A DNA stretch of 64,000 nucleotides from Pyronema omphalodes (taxonomy: Eukaryota > Ascomycota > Pezizomycetes > Pezizales > Pyronemataceae): positions 682,001 to 746,000 of the forward strand of contig JAJJXM010000008.1 of assembly GCA_024516155.1 (NCBI GenBank), read 5' to 3'. Of this stretch, positions 21,822 to 33,376 are shown piece after piece (position 1 is the stretch's first letter; each line of letters begins with the position of its first letter). The position numbers and the translations under genes were made by a program. Under the pieces are notes generated by a model. The model was given only the letters and a program-made list of their open reading frames with translations. It was not told where the DNA came from and did no database searches.

Positions 21822-22261
21822 CCTGATAACGGCGTTAACATATTCCTTGACAAACTGCGCGAAACACTTCAGAAAATGGGCCGACCTGTGCCAGATCTTG
21901 AATTTCTGAAGAACCAATTAGAAAAAGCCGGATTTGAGGACGTCCAGATCATGAATGCCAAAGAGCCCTGTGGCCCATGGCCTAAGGATTCACGACTCAA
22001 GAAAGTCGGAGCAATGAGCCTTTTGAATGCCGAGAATGGTTGTGAGAGTCACGGAATGGCTGTGTTCACCCGGATTCTAGGAATGGGCGTTGACAAGGCG
22101 CGAGATGTATGCCGACGCAGCGTTGAGGCGTCTCAAAATAAGAACTTTCATATTTATACTTACTCGTAAGTTGTGTCCCTTAACATCGCATCGAGATATT
22201 GCCTAACGAATACAGTTTACGGGCCTATGGTCGCAAACCGTTGGAGAAGACACAGAAATGA
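21822..22261 (+). pseudogene. truncated LaeA/UMTA-like methyltransferase, copy C
   Basis: Only the last two exons survive: exon 7 from its third codon (21822-22165) and exon 8 (22216-22261). The intron sits at the same site and in the same phase as in copies A and B. The fragment begins PDNGVNIFLDKL and runs through [19 protein letters not shown] to YTYS plus [14 protein letters not shown]. All exons with the SAM-binding motif are missing and no ATG precedes the fragment in frame, so it cannot be a working enzyme. The open frame continues upstream without a stop into the GC-rich hairpin block, but that stretch is not methyltransferase sequence. The remaining coding part is undamaged, so the truncation may be recent. 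It is on the same strand as copy B, 1.7 kb downstream of it. Confidence 0.85.
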
Positions 22262-23515
22262 CACCCCCAACTTGCCGCGAAATGCGAGGATATTGATATT
22301 TGAACTTTGCATGTTATATAACAACTCCTTTTTTCTGATGTGATTTTCTTTTCATCTCTGATATTACACTTGAACTTGCGGATACTCAGTAAAGCTAGCG
22401 TCATGCAAAACATTGGTAAACTTCTCATTTGCCATTAACATTCATGGTGCTCGAGTGACGCGTTATGATGTCACTGTATGCAAAGTCACTTCATGTCACT
22501 CGATATTCTCCTAGTGAAGTCTCAGAGCCAGACAGCGCTGCTCTTTGATGTACCCGCCTGAGAGCAAAAACATATCGCGTTCTAGCATATAAAGCTCATA
22601 ATCACACTTGTAAATGGAGTCTTATCACCAGGGGGTCTCTTCTTGGGTTCCATTGATCTGTCATCTCATGACTTTCGAGTTAACTCTTTCTTTCGTTGCA
22701 AGATATTGAAAAATCATTTCTGTGGGAATTATTCTGTTCTGTGACTTCTGCATGACTACGTGGATTATGTGTTCAATATCTTCCTCACTCTCAACCCTTC
22801 CTTAGGCTGGTTCGGGGGTATGCAAGTAATTCTTGTCATAGCATTCTAGATATGATTCAGCACGGTTTAGGTAGACAAAATAGAATCATTGGTTGACGTT
22901 GATTAATAAGTCCAGGTTTTCATATCTATCTGTATTCTCTGTCAAACAATGGTTTTCGTTGCTTATGCATACGCGTTGCAAGTTGGTTAGGATTTATTGT
23001 ACAGTAGCCTCACGGAAAATATGATGTTTCACAGTGGAGGAGAACGCTATTTATTTTTTAATATTTTTTTTTTAATTTTCAATTTTTTATCCCATGTTTT
23101 TGGGATCTCCTTATTTACATCTAATTGCTATTAAATTACAGAAATAAATCCCAATAACGTTCTATCAAACAGATATCTTCGCTTGCCGACCAAAACAAAT
23201 GAAGTAACCACTTTTTACACAGAACATACAACAGGGGGAAGTATTACCCGCGTCAGTCTAAAGCTGATATTCGCTCCGTAAATTGCAAAACGCCAGATAT
23301 CTTGTTTGTCAAGACAAGTACAACCCATGGTTAACCAAGCAACGCCATTCTATAACCCTTACGCCCCCAAAAAGACTTTTTCTAGCACACTCTGGCATAT
23401 CAATGAAATCTAAGTGTCTTCTCATTCCACTACAGCGGCAAGAAGACTCCATAGAGTCTCATATGGACATTTAACCCTGTATAGCCAGTCCACTTTCAGT
23501 GGGAAAGAAACGCAT
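22262..23515. other. no gene recognised
   Basis: AT-rich DNA with a T/A run at 23050-23090. It lies downstream of both the copy C fragment and the glutaredoxin gene. No supportable gene. Confidence 0.5.
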
Positions 23516-25714
23516 CTAAGCCCAGATCTGACGTCCCCTAGGCCTATCCATCATGGATCCAGTCCACTGATTCTCCGAAACCCTTGCGTTGGGCTGAACC
23601 TTCTTCTCCTCCTTCTGCATCATGATTTCCGGGGTCTCGTTTGACTGGAGGATGTTTTCCTTAGCACTAATAGCCCAGACGTTCTGCAACTCCTCGTCAG
23701 ACCAGGTGAACTTCTCTCCCGGCAAGTTCAACTCAGGAAGCATAAAGGGCTTAGCAGCACCCTGCTTGGAGCTCTCTGCAACCACAGCTGGCTTGGCAGG
23801 GGCTTCGACGGGCTTGGGTTTAGGTCCAGGATAACGCTGGACGACATCGCTAATCCAAGGACCGCCGGCAATAGCGGGAGGTGCGACGTTCTCCTGCCGA
23901 GAGTTGGAAGGCCCGCCAACCTCGAACTTGGGATGCATGCGAGCATTGGTAGCTGCGAATGGGATTTCGCGCCCTTTACCCTTATCTCTAGGCGCCTCAA
24001 CAGGGGCGGAAATCTCGCGCCCTTTACCCTTATCTCTAGGCGCCTCAACAGGGGCGGAAATCTCGCGCCCTTTACCCTTATCTCTAGGTGCCTCAACAGG
24101 GGCGGGGAGCGCAGCGGGGATCTCAGCGGGAGGGGGGATGTTCCAGTCTAATTCCAACTGCGAAGGTCCCAGATTGTTGAAGTCACCCAAGAAGGGACGA
24201 CCATAGTCGGTGATACCGATGTCGAGAATCGGGGGAGGAGAGTCACCGAGTAAGTCGAAGATGGGTGTCTCGGGAGCGGTAACGTAGCTGCTGGCATCGG
24301 AGTTGATGGAGGCGATGTCAAGGGGACGAGAGTCTGTTGTAAAAGGGGCGACTTCGACTGCCGCAGGAGAAAAGAGAGAGTGAACGGGCTCGTAGATGTA
24401 GTTCTTGACGGGAGCGGTGACGTAGGTATCGATTTTTTCGCTGACGGCATGGAACGGGCGGGCGACGGTGTGGCCGAGATTCGAAAGCCATTTCGGGGGA
24501 GTGAGCGGGTTACGTTTGCTCAAGATGGCTGCGGAGGTGGTGGTAGGAGTAGTGAGAGTCTCTGCTGGGATGGTAGGAGCGTCGGAGGTGGAATGCTGGG
24601 TATTTTCCTGGCCAGGTTGTTGAACGGTGCTGGCGGGAGCCTCAGCCTCCTCTTTGCTCTGGTTGAAAATACCCTTCTCGCTCTTCTCTTCGGTAACATC
24701 TCCATTTGCGGAAGGGAGAATCTGGTTGAGATGAGGCTCGAGCTCCTTGAGGGCGGTATAACCTCCGATAAAGGTGCCACGGATGAAGATCTGGGGCCAG
24801 GTGTTTAAGCCAGTGAAGGCGAAAAGGTCGGCCTTATAATCGGCATCTGTTGATGGGTTAATTAGGGTTTTCAATAGCAGAGTGGATGGAGAAATGAAGG
24901 TGGTGGATGTGTAGAAATGGAGTGGACCGCGAGAGCATGGAAGCATGGGAGCCCGTGACGTGAATCACATCCCATCACCGAAACGAGTGACTCCTCATGT
25001 CAAATGATCTCGTGTCACACAGTCATAACCCGTATACCGCGGGAAAGCCAAATCTCCAAAAACAAAATACCCGTGCTAACTTTACGGGTGTCTCAATGAT
25101 ACAAGAAGGGAGTGAGTGGGTGACGGCGGATAACTCACTCTTTAAGCTGCAGTTAACAACAGTAGGCTCGATACCATGCTCCCTGAGAAGATTCTTGGCT
25201 TTTGTGCACCAACGACATTCATTCTTCGCAAAGATGATTACTTCGTTGTCCTCAACCACCTTCTCAATCTCAGCGAGGTACTCGCCCTTTCTTTCGCCCT
25301 GCTCCTCAGTAGGTTTTTCCTGATCTGATAAAAGTTAGTGGAATGAGAACATGGGGTTGAAAGTGCGGAGGAATCCAAAGAATTGAGTGCTTGATCTAAG
25401 GAAACACATCCGGCACCTGGAAGGAATGAAAACATACAATCAACCTGTTTAGCATCACGCTTTTCAATGGCCAATGTGTGCTTGAATTTGCGTTCCAATT
25501 GATCTCTCTTTTCAAACGTGACTACCTCCTGCGCAGCCTTCATGTTGTATTCATAGTGATCCTCACCACCCGGGCAGATGAGTTGTCCATTCGCGTTTCT
25601 GGTGCTGATACATGGTGCATGATATCTAAGTAAAGGATCGATGTGATTAGGCTCGGCGGAAGTACCGAGGGCGGTTACTGCGACGAGCAGGAAGGTGAGG
25701 GTGCTAGACTTCAT
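23516..25714 (-). CDS. glutaredoxin-domain protein with predicted signal peptide and long disordered tail
   Basis: The best model has three exons, 25714-25438, 25324-25139 and 24846-23516, giving 597 aa. Residues 1 to about 20 are a signal peptide (MKSSTLTFLLVAVTALGTSA). Then comes a 70-residue stretch with two EKRD sites that could be cut by a Kex2-type protease. The glutaredoxin domain follows, with EVIIFAKNECRWC, TWPQIFI and GGYTAL. The active site is CRWC, not the common CPYC. The C-terminal 340 residues are proline-, alanine- and lysine-rich, apparently disordered, and contain three copies of a 16-residue APVEAPRDKGKGRE-type repeat. Intron 1 uses GTATGT, a CTAAC branch site and CAG, and keeps the frame. 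This is why the secreted N terminus is joined to the domain. Alternative: translation starts at 25435 (MFSFLP, donor GTGCCG) and the N-terminal part belongs to another transcript. Glutaredoxins reduce glutathione mixed disulfides; the ER/Golgi location is inferred. Confidence 0.65.
23966..24109 (-). repeat. three 48-bp coding repeats in the glutaredoxin tail
   Basis: Three tandem 48-bp units encode a 16-residue repeat (APVEAPRDKGKGRE plus two linker residues). The copies are nearly identical in DNA, with one or two silent differences, so they arose recently by slippage or unequal exchange. The repeat unit is charged and probably unstructured. Confidence 0.9.
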
Positions 25715-27798
25715 TGTTGTGGTAATCAGACAAAGAAATTCTGATGGTGAAATTCCAATCTGGAGAGGGTGGAAGGCGATATTTAAAAGAGCCCTGTGAC
25801 TTGCATTTCGACAAAAACGAGCTAGAGATTGGCTTTGTGTGGTTTCACTAAGTACAGTTAAAAGCAGTCCATATAACGGACATTGCGGGTGCCGTTGCGG
25901 CATGATGGGGGTGGTAATTGCGGGTTTCGTGGGGGACACGTTAGCCGGAGTGACGATTGTAACGGTGGCGTCTAAACGGAGTAGAGAGAAACATTTGAAG
26001 TGGTAAGATCATTGCAGGTTCACGGAAATGGCAAAGGGTTACGTGTTTCTTTATGACGATATGATATTTTCCCGCAATTTTCCGGGAACTGCACGAGGAT
26101 GATGAATCGCGGATTGGGGTAACGGCATTGCGAATGAGATATCATGACAAGCAAAGCTATTTATCGCCTTATATCGACGGTTCAATTGAGAGCAACCGAG
26201 AGAAAAATGTCCGGGAAATTACCGAAGGATTGTGTTTGAAACTCGTATAAAAGTGTACGATAGGTGGCCAGTTCAATGACTGATAGTCTAATAACTGAGC
26301 GTCCGTGCCTCCCGAAAAGGAAGTGCATCCATCACGTCCTAACGCTCCAAATAGGTAACATGTTAATACACTTGATAATTTTACGGATAGTCACGTAGAT
26401 AGCCGCTTTTTACATTCTATCTGGTCTTCCAAGCGAAGATACTCGTCCACTCCAGTGTTAAACATCCTCGCGTACAATGGGGATATGGTTTAATAGATCG
26501 CGTGGGTCGGCAAACGATCTTGGTAAGATTTTCGTCATTTCTCCAATACAACCACAAAATTGCTACATCCAGCGAAATAGAATCATTTTTCCAGTATGCT
26601 GATCTGGCGATTTTGTGATTTGATGGGTTGTGTTGGAAAAATAGTGCTCGCCTTCGGGGATTACGCTACTCGGACTAAATGTCGGTCATGGATAATCGAT
26701 AGATCTAGAGTCATGCATCTGAATATGATTACCAGGTAACGGAGTTTACGCGAGGCTCGGTTAGCGTGATTTCTTTGAATAATTATACTGCCATTGATTT
26801 ATCGGTAGCTATAGTCCGTGGCTAGGTATGACGCGTATTTTGCCTACATCTCCCCCGTCATCCGTGATAGGCAAACTCCCACGAAAAAAAAAATTCACAG
26901 TTCACCATTTGACCGCTCCTTGATTTGGCGCTATAGAATTTCCAGGTCAACTAGTCTCCACCATTGCCGAAGAAAGGACCATAATATTCTCAAACGGGGA
27001 AGCTTCCAACACCAGGTGACCGTTTTTCTGCTAATCCCAGGGACCAGGCTACCGGAGTAGTGTTGATGCATCTATGTGTTTTTGGGTAGTCGACCAAACA
27101 AAGAATTAGAGTTACTGGGAGTAAGACTATCTATACTTCCAGTTTTGAGTGGGAAACTATTCCAAGTTTATATTACAGCGCGCACTGACCAGGTATACAG
27201 CATCATGGAAGAATGTATCTGGTGAGTGCAGTTTGAACCTCAAGTTCGACGATTTGCTAACATTCTTTAAATAGGAAGACTAGAGACCCACGAAGGAAGT
27301 CATAGTATTCAACACTGAATTGCTGGTTAATCCCGCACGGCCTGGGTCGAAGGATACAAAATTGATGCAGTGGGGTATTCGGAGTGTGGCAAAGATAATT
27401 ACGGAACTAGAGAAAACCTGATCAAGCTGCTGATGGGCCATGGCGGTCTTATCATTTAATCATTATTCCCTATGGCCTTCGATATCAATCCCGGATAACC
27501 CTTATGGGCCTTGGTCGGAGTATGATTGAATAATAAATTGCCTTCGATATCAACAAGTATCAAGACGACTTGGCTTTCCAACATTCTACCAATCACGGGG
27601 CATACGAATTCGATGCATTACTTGCACCCAAAATGGTTCGACTACCTCAGTATATCGTAGCTTGGTATGCGCTTGGCCTTCAGGATTGGGGTCTAGGTAA
27701 GACCTTCGAAGCACCTTACATTCATCGATATTCATGATTATTCCGCCATAGTCATTAGTACTTTGTGTAAAGTTCGGCTATGGAAACACCGGAAATCG

Positions 27799-27833
<35 letters not shown>

Positions 27834-28023
27834 GTTCGAAAACTGATATAAGGTTACATCGACAAGTAAGGGAATCAGGTGAGATGGAAAAATGAAGAAC
27901 ATTTTATTTTTGATAGCATCAGATTTTCCTCCACTAGATATTTGGGCCAAAGGCGACATTATTTTCAATACAGATAGATGATCCCATCACACATCGAACT
28001 GATTTTTCTTCAACCGTGGATCA
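25715..28023. other. no gene recognised
   Basis: 2.3 kb between the glutaredoxin and secreted-protein genes. It contains a direct repeat GCCTTCGATATCAA at about 27475 and 27541 and a poly-A tract at 27799-27832. No gene with recognisable features. Confidence 0.5.
27799..27832. repeat. poly-A tract of about 33 bases
   Basis: An uninterrupted A run in intergenic DNA. It could be the 3' end of an old retroposed sequence, but no upstream coding relic or target duplication was recognised. Confidence 0.8.
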
Positions 28024-28593
28024 TCACTCCAACACCAGAACCCTAATTCCACTGTCTCTTAATCCAGGCCCAGTAACAATAGTCCATCCACCAGCTCTCT
28101 TATTTCGCTCGCAATGCTTTGCCACAAACCTGGTCGAATCAATAACCAATCCACAGGGAACGCCGGTCTTTGGGTGATGACACAACTCGATATCAACGGT
28201 TCTAAACGCCATGATATCCAAGCATTCATAGTCCTTCCAACGGATCAGATCATTCGGACATGTCTTGTGGCTTCCATAATAGTCCAACACTTTGACTGCT
28301 AGTTCAAGATCGATGAGGGCGGGTGCCTGGGGCGTAATGTAACAGAAGATCGAGTAGCTGTATTCGCCGGAAATTTCAGTAGCATTAGGAGCTTGACCGT
28401 AGTATGGAGGACGAGGGGAGAATTGACCGATTGCCTGGTATCTCTGAAGGGAGGGGTGTTCGACAGCAAGACGGGAAAGCTTAGAGTCGGAGTACCGAAC
28501 GCCTTTGAATTCGACTGACGAGGGCTGAACTGCGGCAGATACGGCTAGAGCAGCAAGAGTAAAGAAGACCAGGAGCTTGATAATCACCTTCAT
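28024..28593 (-). CDS. secreted cysteine-containing protein, 189 aa
   Basis: An intronless frame starting at the ATG that opens MKVIIKLLVFFTLAALAVSA, a clear signal peptide with cleavage near residue 20. The mature protein carries six cysteines (in FCYITP, KTCPN, YECLD, ELCHH, VPCGL and KHCER), clustered in the C-terminal two thirds. They suggest three disulfides. There is one N-glycosylation-type site (NATE). No membrane segment or enzyme motif follows. No family is recognised; it looks like a fungal small secreted protein of the kind counted among candidate effectors, but that role is not shown. An in-frame extension to 28767 lacks signal-peptide character, so the inner ATG is preferred. 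The nearest gene is the glutaredoxin, on the same strand 2.3 kb away. Confidence 0.75.
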   Translation of the reverse strand: MKVIIKLLVFFTLAALAVSAAVQPSSVEFKGVRYSDSKLSRLAVEHPSLQRYQAIGQFSPRPPYYGQAPNATEISGEYSYSIFCYITPQAPALIDLELAVKVLDYYGSHKTCPNDLIRWKDYECLDIMAFRTVDIELCHHPKTGVPCGLVIDSTRFVAKHCERNKRAGGWTIVTGPGLRDSGIRVLVLE

Positions 28594-30174
28594 ATTGCTA
28601 ATGTTTGGATGAGCGTACGATTGGACTGAAGTATAGGCAAAGCCAGTGTCAGCGGATGATAAGGTGGAGGTTGATGAAGACTTCCCACAAGTGGCAGAGA
28701 AAGCGTAAATAATATCGGATTCCAATGCCAAGGGTTGGAATCTTTTGCCAAGAACGTGCGCACTCAACGCCAGCAGGGATCATGTAGGGGAGATTCTGGG
28801 CTTTTCTAGACACAAAGAAATTGAAGAGTGCCTCGCGCCTTTACAGAGCACATCAGTAACCTATTAATATTCCATACCGACAGTGGATTACATGACCCAT
28901 GCTTTCTTTACATCGTGTTACTATTTCTGATATATAAAATCAGCCGGTCTGCTGTAGGTAACCTGACTTCGTCGGATGGATGCAGGTGTACCAAATTATG
29001 GCAAAATAATATCAACACGTGTACACAAACATAACATTCCATATTTTCGCTTTAGAGTTCAGTATCAGACTTCTGGAGACCTCTCTATGCGGGTTGCAGC
29101 GATGGATGTTGAGTCATTGAGCTTACATCATGTCAATATTGAAGGTAAGCTCGTATAGGCGCATTTTATAACGCAAGTACAAGATTTATGTATATACAAA
29201 ACATATCTTTGGGTTACTTAGCATATGATATAGTTGAATCAAACTTATTTATGGAATTTGAGGTGGTCGTGGTAGGTACTGACACAGTGAATTGCGCAAG
29301 GTCGCAAGCAGTGCAATTATATATAAAAAATGAGCGGCATTTGAGCGGGTAAATTTTGTCTGGCAATATTTTGAGCAGAATATATAATGATTTGATATGT
29401 GGAGGCGATACAACTGCTTGAATGGCGTACTGGTGCCGCATTTTACTCGGCTAGGCTTGATACCAGAAGTTAAATATTAGGAATGAGCATTCGAAGATTG
29501 TTTCATTTTTCATGTGGCCAATTCCACAAATAGCTCGCCTTTAACGGCAAGTGATGGGAGTTGTGATGCACGCGATATCACTCGACGACGTGGCTATCGC
29601 GCATGCGCTTTTCTAACAGGTACCGCAAATATTGAGAGAACAATAACACTTGATAATTTTTGCCTCCGAAAGAACATCCCGATTCCCCAATTACTGCGAT
29701 AGTTGTCTACCGAATGTTACTTATCCAGTAGGAAAGTATCTTAATGGGTGGTATGGACTTTAACATGTGCATGAAGCCAAAGAGCTAAAATCTCATGTTT
29801 ATTCCGCTGTGCCTTCAGGTCACCAGTGTTTGCCTTTAATTGAGAGTTTTCCGGTGATCAGGATAAGTAGTTATTCTCTGCAGAGAAAGGGCACATAGCA
29901 TATATCAAGAGTGGCCCCGCTTACCTGATCTATGCCTTCTTAGATATATACAGCTGTTGATCAAGTTAAATTTTTTTTAGTAGCAATATTACGACTGTCA
30001 TAGCCATTAAAGTTGTATACAGAATGAAAAATTATTATTATCAATGAAATGTTGAGAGGAACCCTAGACCTGATCACCTGATCTGAAGATGGGTCGCGCC
30101 GCGTGCTATGTACAGACACTCCACCACTGGCGTGCCAGCCCCACCTTCTGTCGGCCTCCCCCACCAAATCCACA
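28594..30174. other. no gene recognised
   Basis: 1.6 kb of AT-rich intergenic DNA between the secreted-protein gene and TRM7, transcribed away from both sides. No convincing gene. Confidence 0.5.
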
Positions 30175-31086
30175 ATGGGAAAATCCAGCAAAGACAAACG
30201 CGACAGCTACTATCGTCTCGCAAAGGAGTCAGGTTACCGAGCACGAAGTGCCTATAAGCTCCTCCAGCTCCACGATGTTTTCGGTCTCCTCTCAATTCCC
30301 TCGGACGCACCCCGCGTCGTCGACCTTTGCGCCGCCCCCGGATCGTGGTCCCAAGTCCTATCCCGCACGCTTCCCAACACCTCCCGAATTATCGCGCTAG
30401 ATCTCCAGCCTATGACCCCTATCCAGGGTGTTGTCACATTGCAGGCAGACATTACACACCCATCGACGCTCCCATTGGTCTTGAACCACCTTGGTGGTGA
30501 GAAGGCACACCTGGTCATCAGCGACGGTGCTCCAGATGTTACAGGACTCCATGATCTTGACGAGTACGTACAGGCATCATTACTACTAGCGGCATTGAAC
30601 CTTGCTGTCTGCGTTCTTCAGCCTGGAGGAAACTTCGTTGCGAAGATCTTTAGAGGACGTGATGTGGATGTGCTTTTTGCACAGCTGAGAACACTATTCA
30701 CTAGGGTTACATGTGCCAAGCCGAGATCGAGCAGAGGCAGCAGTATTGAGGCGTTTGTGGTATGTGAGGGTTATGCTCCTCCAAAGGGATTTGAACCTAG
30801 CTTGGAAAGGCCGCTGGCGTTGGGGATGTTGGATGATGGACTGGGAGAGGGGGCTACTGTGGAGCTCGCAGACGACGGAGAGATTGTTGAACAGACCGAG
30901 AATGGTCAGGTGGTACGGTATATTGTTCCGTTCGTTGCATGCGGAGACTTGTCTGCGTACGATTCCGATGCTACCTACCATCTACCGGAAGGCAGAGAGA
31001 GTATCGATCCAGTACAGCCGCCTACAGCACCACCGTACAAACGTGCCGTGGAGCTGAGAAAGGCCCTTGGTGGAGGCGGAAAATAG
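30175..31086 (+). CDS. TRM7: tRNA (Nm32/Nm34) 2'-O-methyltransferase, FtsJ/RrmJ family
   Basis: A single-exon gene of 303 aa starting [20 protein letters not shown], the characteristic Trm7 N terminus. Trm7 methylates the ribose of positions 32 and 34 in the anticodon loop of tRNAs such as tRNA-Phe in the cytoplasm, with partner proteins Trm732 and Trm734. The SAM-binding motif is [13 protein letters not shown] (about 48-60). The K-D-K-E catalytic tetrad is visible as K28 (SAYKLLQL), D117 ([10 protein letters not shown]), K157 (NFVAKIFRG) and E192 ([11 protein letters not shown]). Length is normal, about 300 aa. An upstream in-frame extension has no ATG, so the start at 30175 is preferred, just after CCACA. 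Nothing is unusual. Confidence 0.95.
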   Translation: MGKSSKDKRDSYYRLAKESGYRARSAYKLLQLHDVFGLLSIPSDAPRVVDLCAAPGSWSQVLSRTLPNTSRIIALDLQPMTPIQGVVTLQADITHPSTLPLVLNHLGGEKAHLVISDGAPDVTGLHDLDEYVQASLLLAALNLAVCVLQPGGNFVAKIFRGRDVDVLFAQLRTLFTRVTCAKPRSSRGSSIEAFVVCEGYAPPKGFEPSLERPLALGMLDDGLGEGATVELADDGEIVEQTENGQVVRYIVPFVACGDLSAYDSDATYHLPEGRESIDPVQPPTAPPYKRAVELRKALGGGGK

Positions 31087-33297
31087 GGTCTAGTGTAGAA
31101 GTTTCATGCCAACAACTCGAACATATGACTACGCATTTTGTTTCGAACACCAAAAGATCTCATGTGCTTGGATTCAGCGGATATCTAACTTAAATCCAAT
31201 AAACTTGCGGGATATCAGCCCCCGAAAATTACCAAAGTGATGATATATACAAGGCTATCTCTTACAACTGAAACATTCAATTTGCTGCCGCCACGTTTTC
31301 CCGATAAATACATCGAGATTGAATCCTCTAATCATCAGGGACTCGTATAGAACTAGATGGTTATAATGTCGACGAAGACTTGTATTATCAGAGATCCCTA
31401 TCCTTCTGCCTAAAGGCTAGAGGATCGCTTATCCTTGCGCGAGGATCCCCCGCCGTGTGGTATGCAAACATACCATGAGACTTTTGGATGTACAGGATTT
31501 ATGGCAATATTAATCCACGTCAGATTTTTCTCTTGTTCATTCTTTATACATGATAAGCTTTGATGAAAGATGTCAAACTCCCTGAAAATCCAAGTTATTG
31601 ATTTGTCTGAAGCAAGCACTCGCGATAACGTGATGCCTCATGGATAGGTATATTCTCTGCCCCCACTGCATCCACCTGCTCCTAAAAGGACATCCTAGTT
31701 TCTAGAATGGATAAGCTCGACGCATCAATGCCATGCACTGCCATGCACTGCCACCGCTAACTCAAAGATACCTAGGGAGTCTCTGATCAACATTTCATGG
31801 ACCCCGCATTTTGATTTCCCACGTGTGATCCACGTGGCATATCATCTCCAAACCTTATTCAGTAGCTTGAATGGTTGCCTTGGGCGCCCACGCTTATCGC
31901 TTCGAAAGTTCAATCTTGGTGTCGGAAATCATCCGGTTATCGGATGCTCATCTGTATCTCAACAGTTGACCTTTAGCAGATGGTGTCTCTACAAATGTTT
32001 GGCATGTAAAACAACAGTAAATTGGCATGAATGATAAAGCAAATTCACTGTGATTATTCAAGAATAAAGACCTGTTTCAAGTAACCATGATAAGAAACCC
32101 TCATGCAAACATTGTGATTGCGACGAGGCATTACAAAACGGCCCAAGCCTATGCAGAAGCACCTTACCCTCCTTTCCCACCTATAATGGCTTTAGATGGC
32201 ACCGATCCCGGGCATGAAAGTTCGACCTTTTCTAGTGATTTGGTTTTTCCATCTCATCGTTGCTAATCAAGAATCAGCGCTTACATCTTGATGCATTGGT
32301 GCTTTGTAGTCTCATTTCATAACGAATTCTAGGCTTAAAGCTTTCCATGAAGCATTTGGGAATGCCTGGTGTTGATGTTACTGAATGAAAAGGGATATTA
32401 AGAGATCATATAAGTCTTGAGAATTTCGGGTACAAATCCTAGTCATAGACTGATGTGTTCAAGCACGCTATGTCAAGGCGTATCTGACGTGTGCGCATTT
32501 GACAGCCATGTCTCAGTCACACATGCATGGGGTATCAACCCTATGCATGTAGTGATAGTTGATGACGACCCTCCATTTTTAACCTCTGGCGGGTGAGTTA
32601 GGTTATTACAGAAGATTCTGGTCGGTTAATACTTCGGATTTCCATTTCGTATTTTACAGATGCTCTTTTTATAAAAATTTACATTTAGTCCTCGTCTAGA
32701 AGTCCTTCAGGGTCCATGGGACCTATTATATGATTCATAAACGTCTTACGTGGACTTTCTTACATACAATACAACCGAGCGTAAGATTTATCACAGCATT
32801 TGCTCTTGAAACTGCAGCCCTCCAGTAATCAATGTTCTTACGCACGCAATTGCGAATTGTGCAGATGTCATAAAATTTGAGCGTGGGGCCAAGGAAGGTT
32901 CTATACGAGTTCATTATCATTTGATCAATACAGCCTGCGCGGTTGGATGAACGAATTAATTTTATGATAAACAAATAAGTTAAGGGACTGTGGAAAAGGG
33001 TTGTTGAACCTCATGTCATGGCCGTATTACCTGAAGCGTGATGGACGTGGAGATGGAATGCAAATTATGGAAGTCCCAAACTCCAGCAAAATGGACACAG
33101 GAAGATTGAAGGGGAAGAAGGAAACAGTATTGCAGTTTATATATTGAAAATGTAATTGTCTACATAGGCACAAAATTTTTAAATTCTTTAAATTGTCAAC
33201 TCCTCCGCTACTGCATACGTTTGATATTACTTGTATGCGAGCGCTTTCCCTTTTGGTTGATAGCTTGAATTTTAGCGTGTACCTCATCTGGTTGCCT
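31087..33297. other. no gene recognised
   Basis: 2.2 kb with no supportable gene. A short inverted repeat (ACATGCATGGGGT / ACCCTATGCATGT) at about 32521-32552 could form a hairpin. Confidence 0.5.
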
Positions 33298-33376
33298 TGG
33301 TCATGAGGATAAGATAAACGGTTTTCTTTTGTCCCGCATAGGCCTTAAAGGCCGCGAACTGTATATGATTGAAAAG
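33298..33376. repeat. inverted-repeat partner 2 (GGCCTTTAAGGCC core)
   Basis: Inverted partner of 21022-21094. It has the same palindrome, with CTATGCGGGA next to it on the minus strand. Similarity ends within about 10 bp on either side. No direct target-site duplication was found next to it. Confidence 0.65.

Noticed and set aside
32521..32552. 13-bp hairpin (ACATGCATGGGGT)
   Set aside because: Small, imperfect and isolated; not distinguishable from chance in 64 kb.
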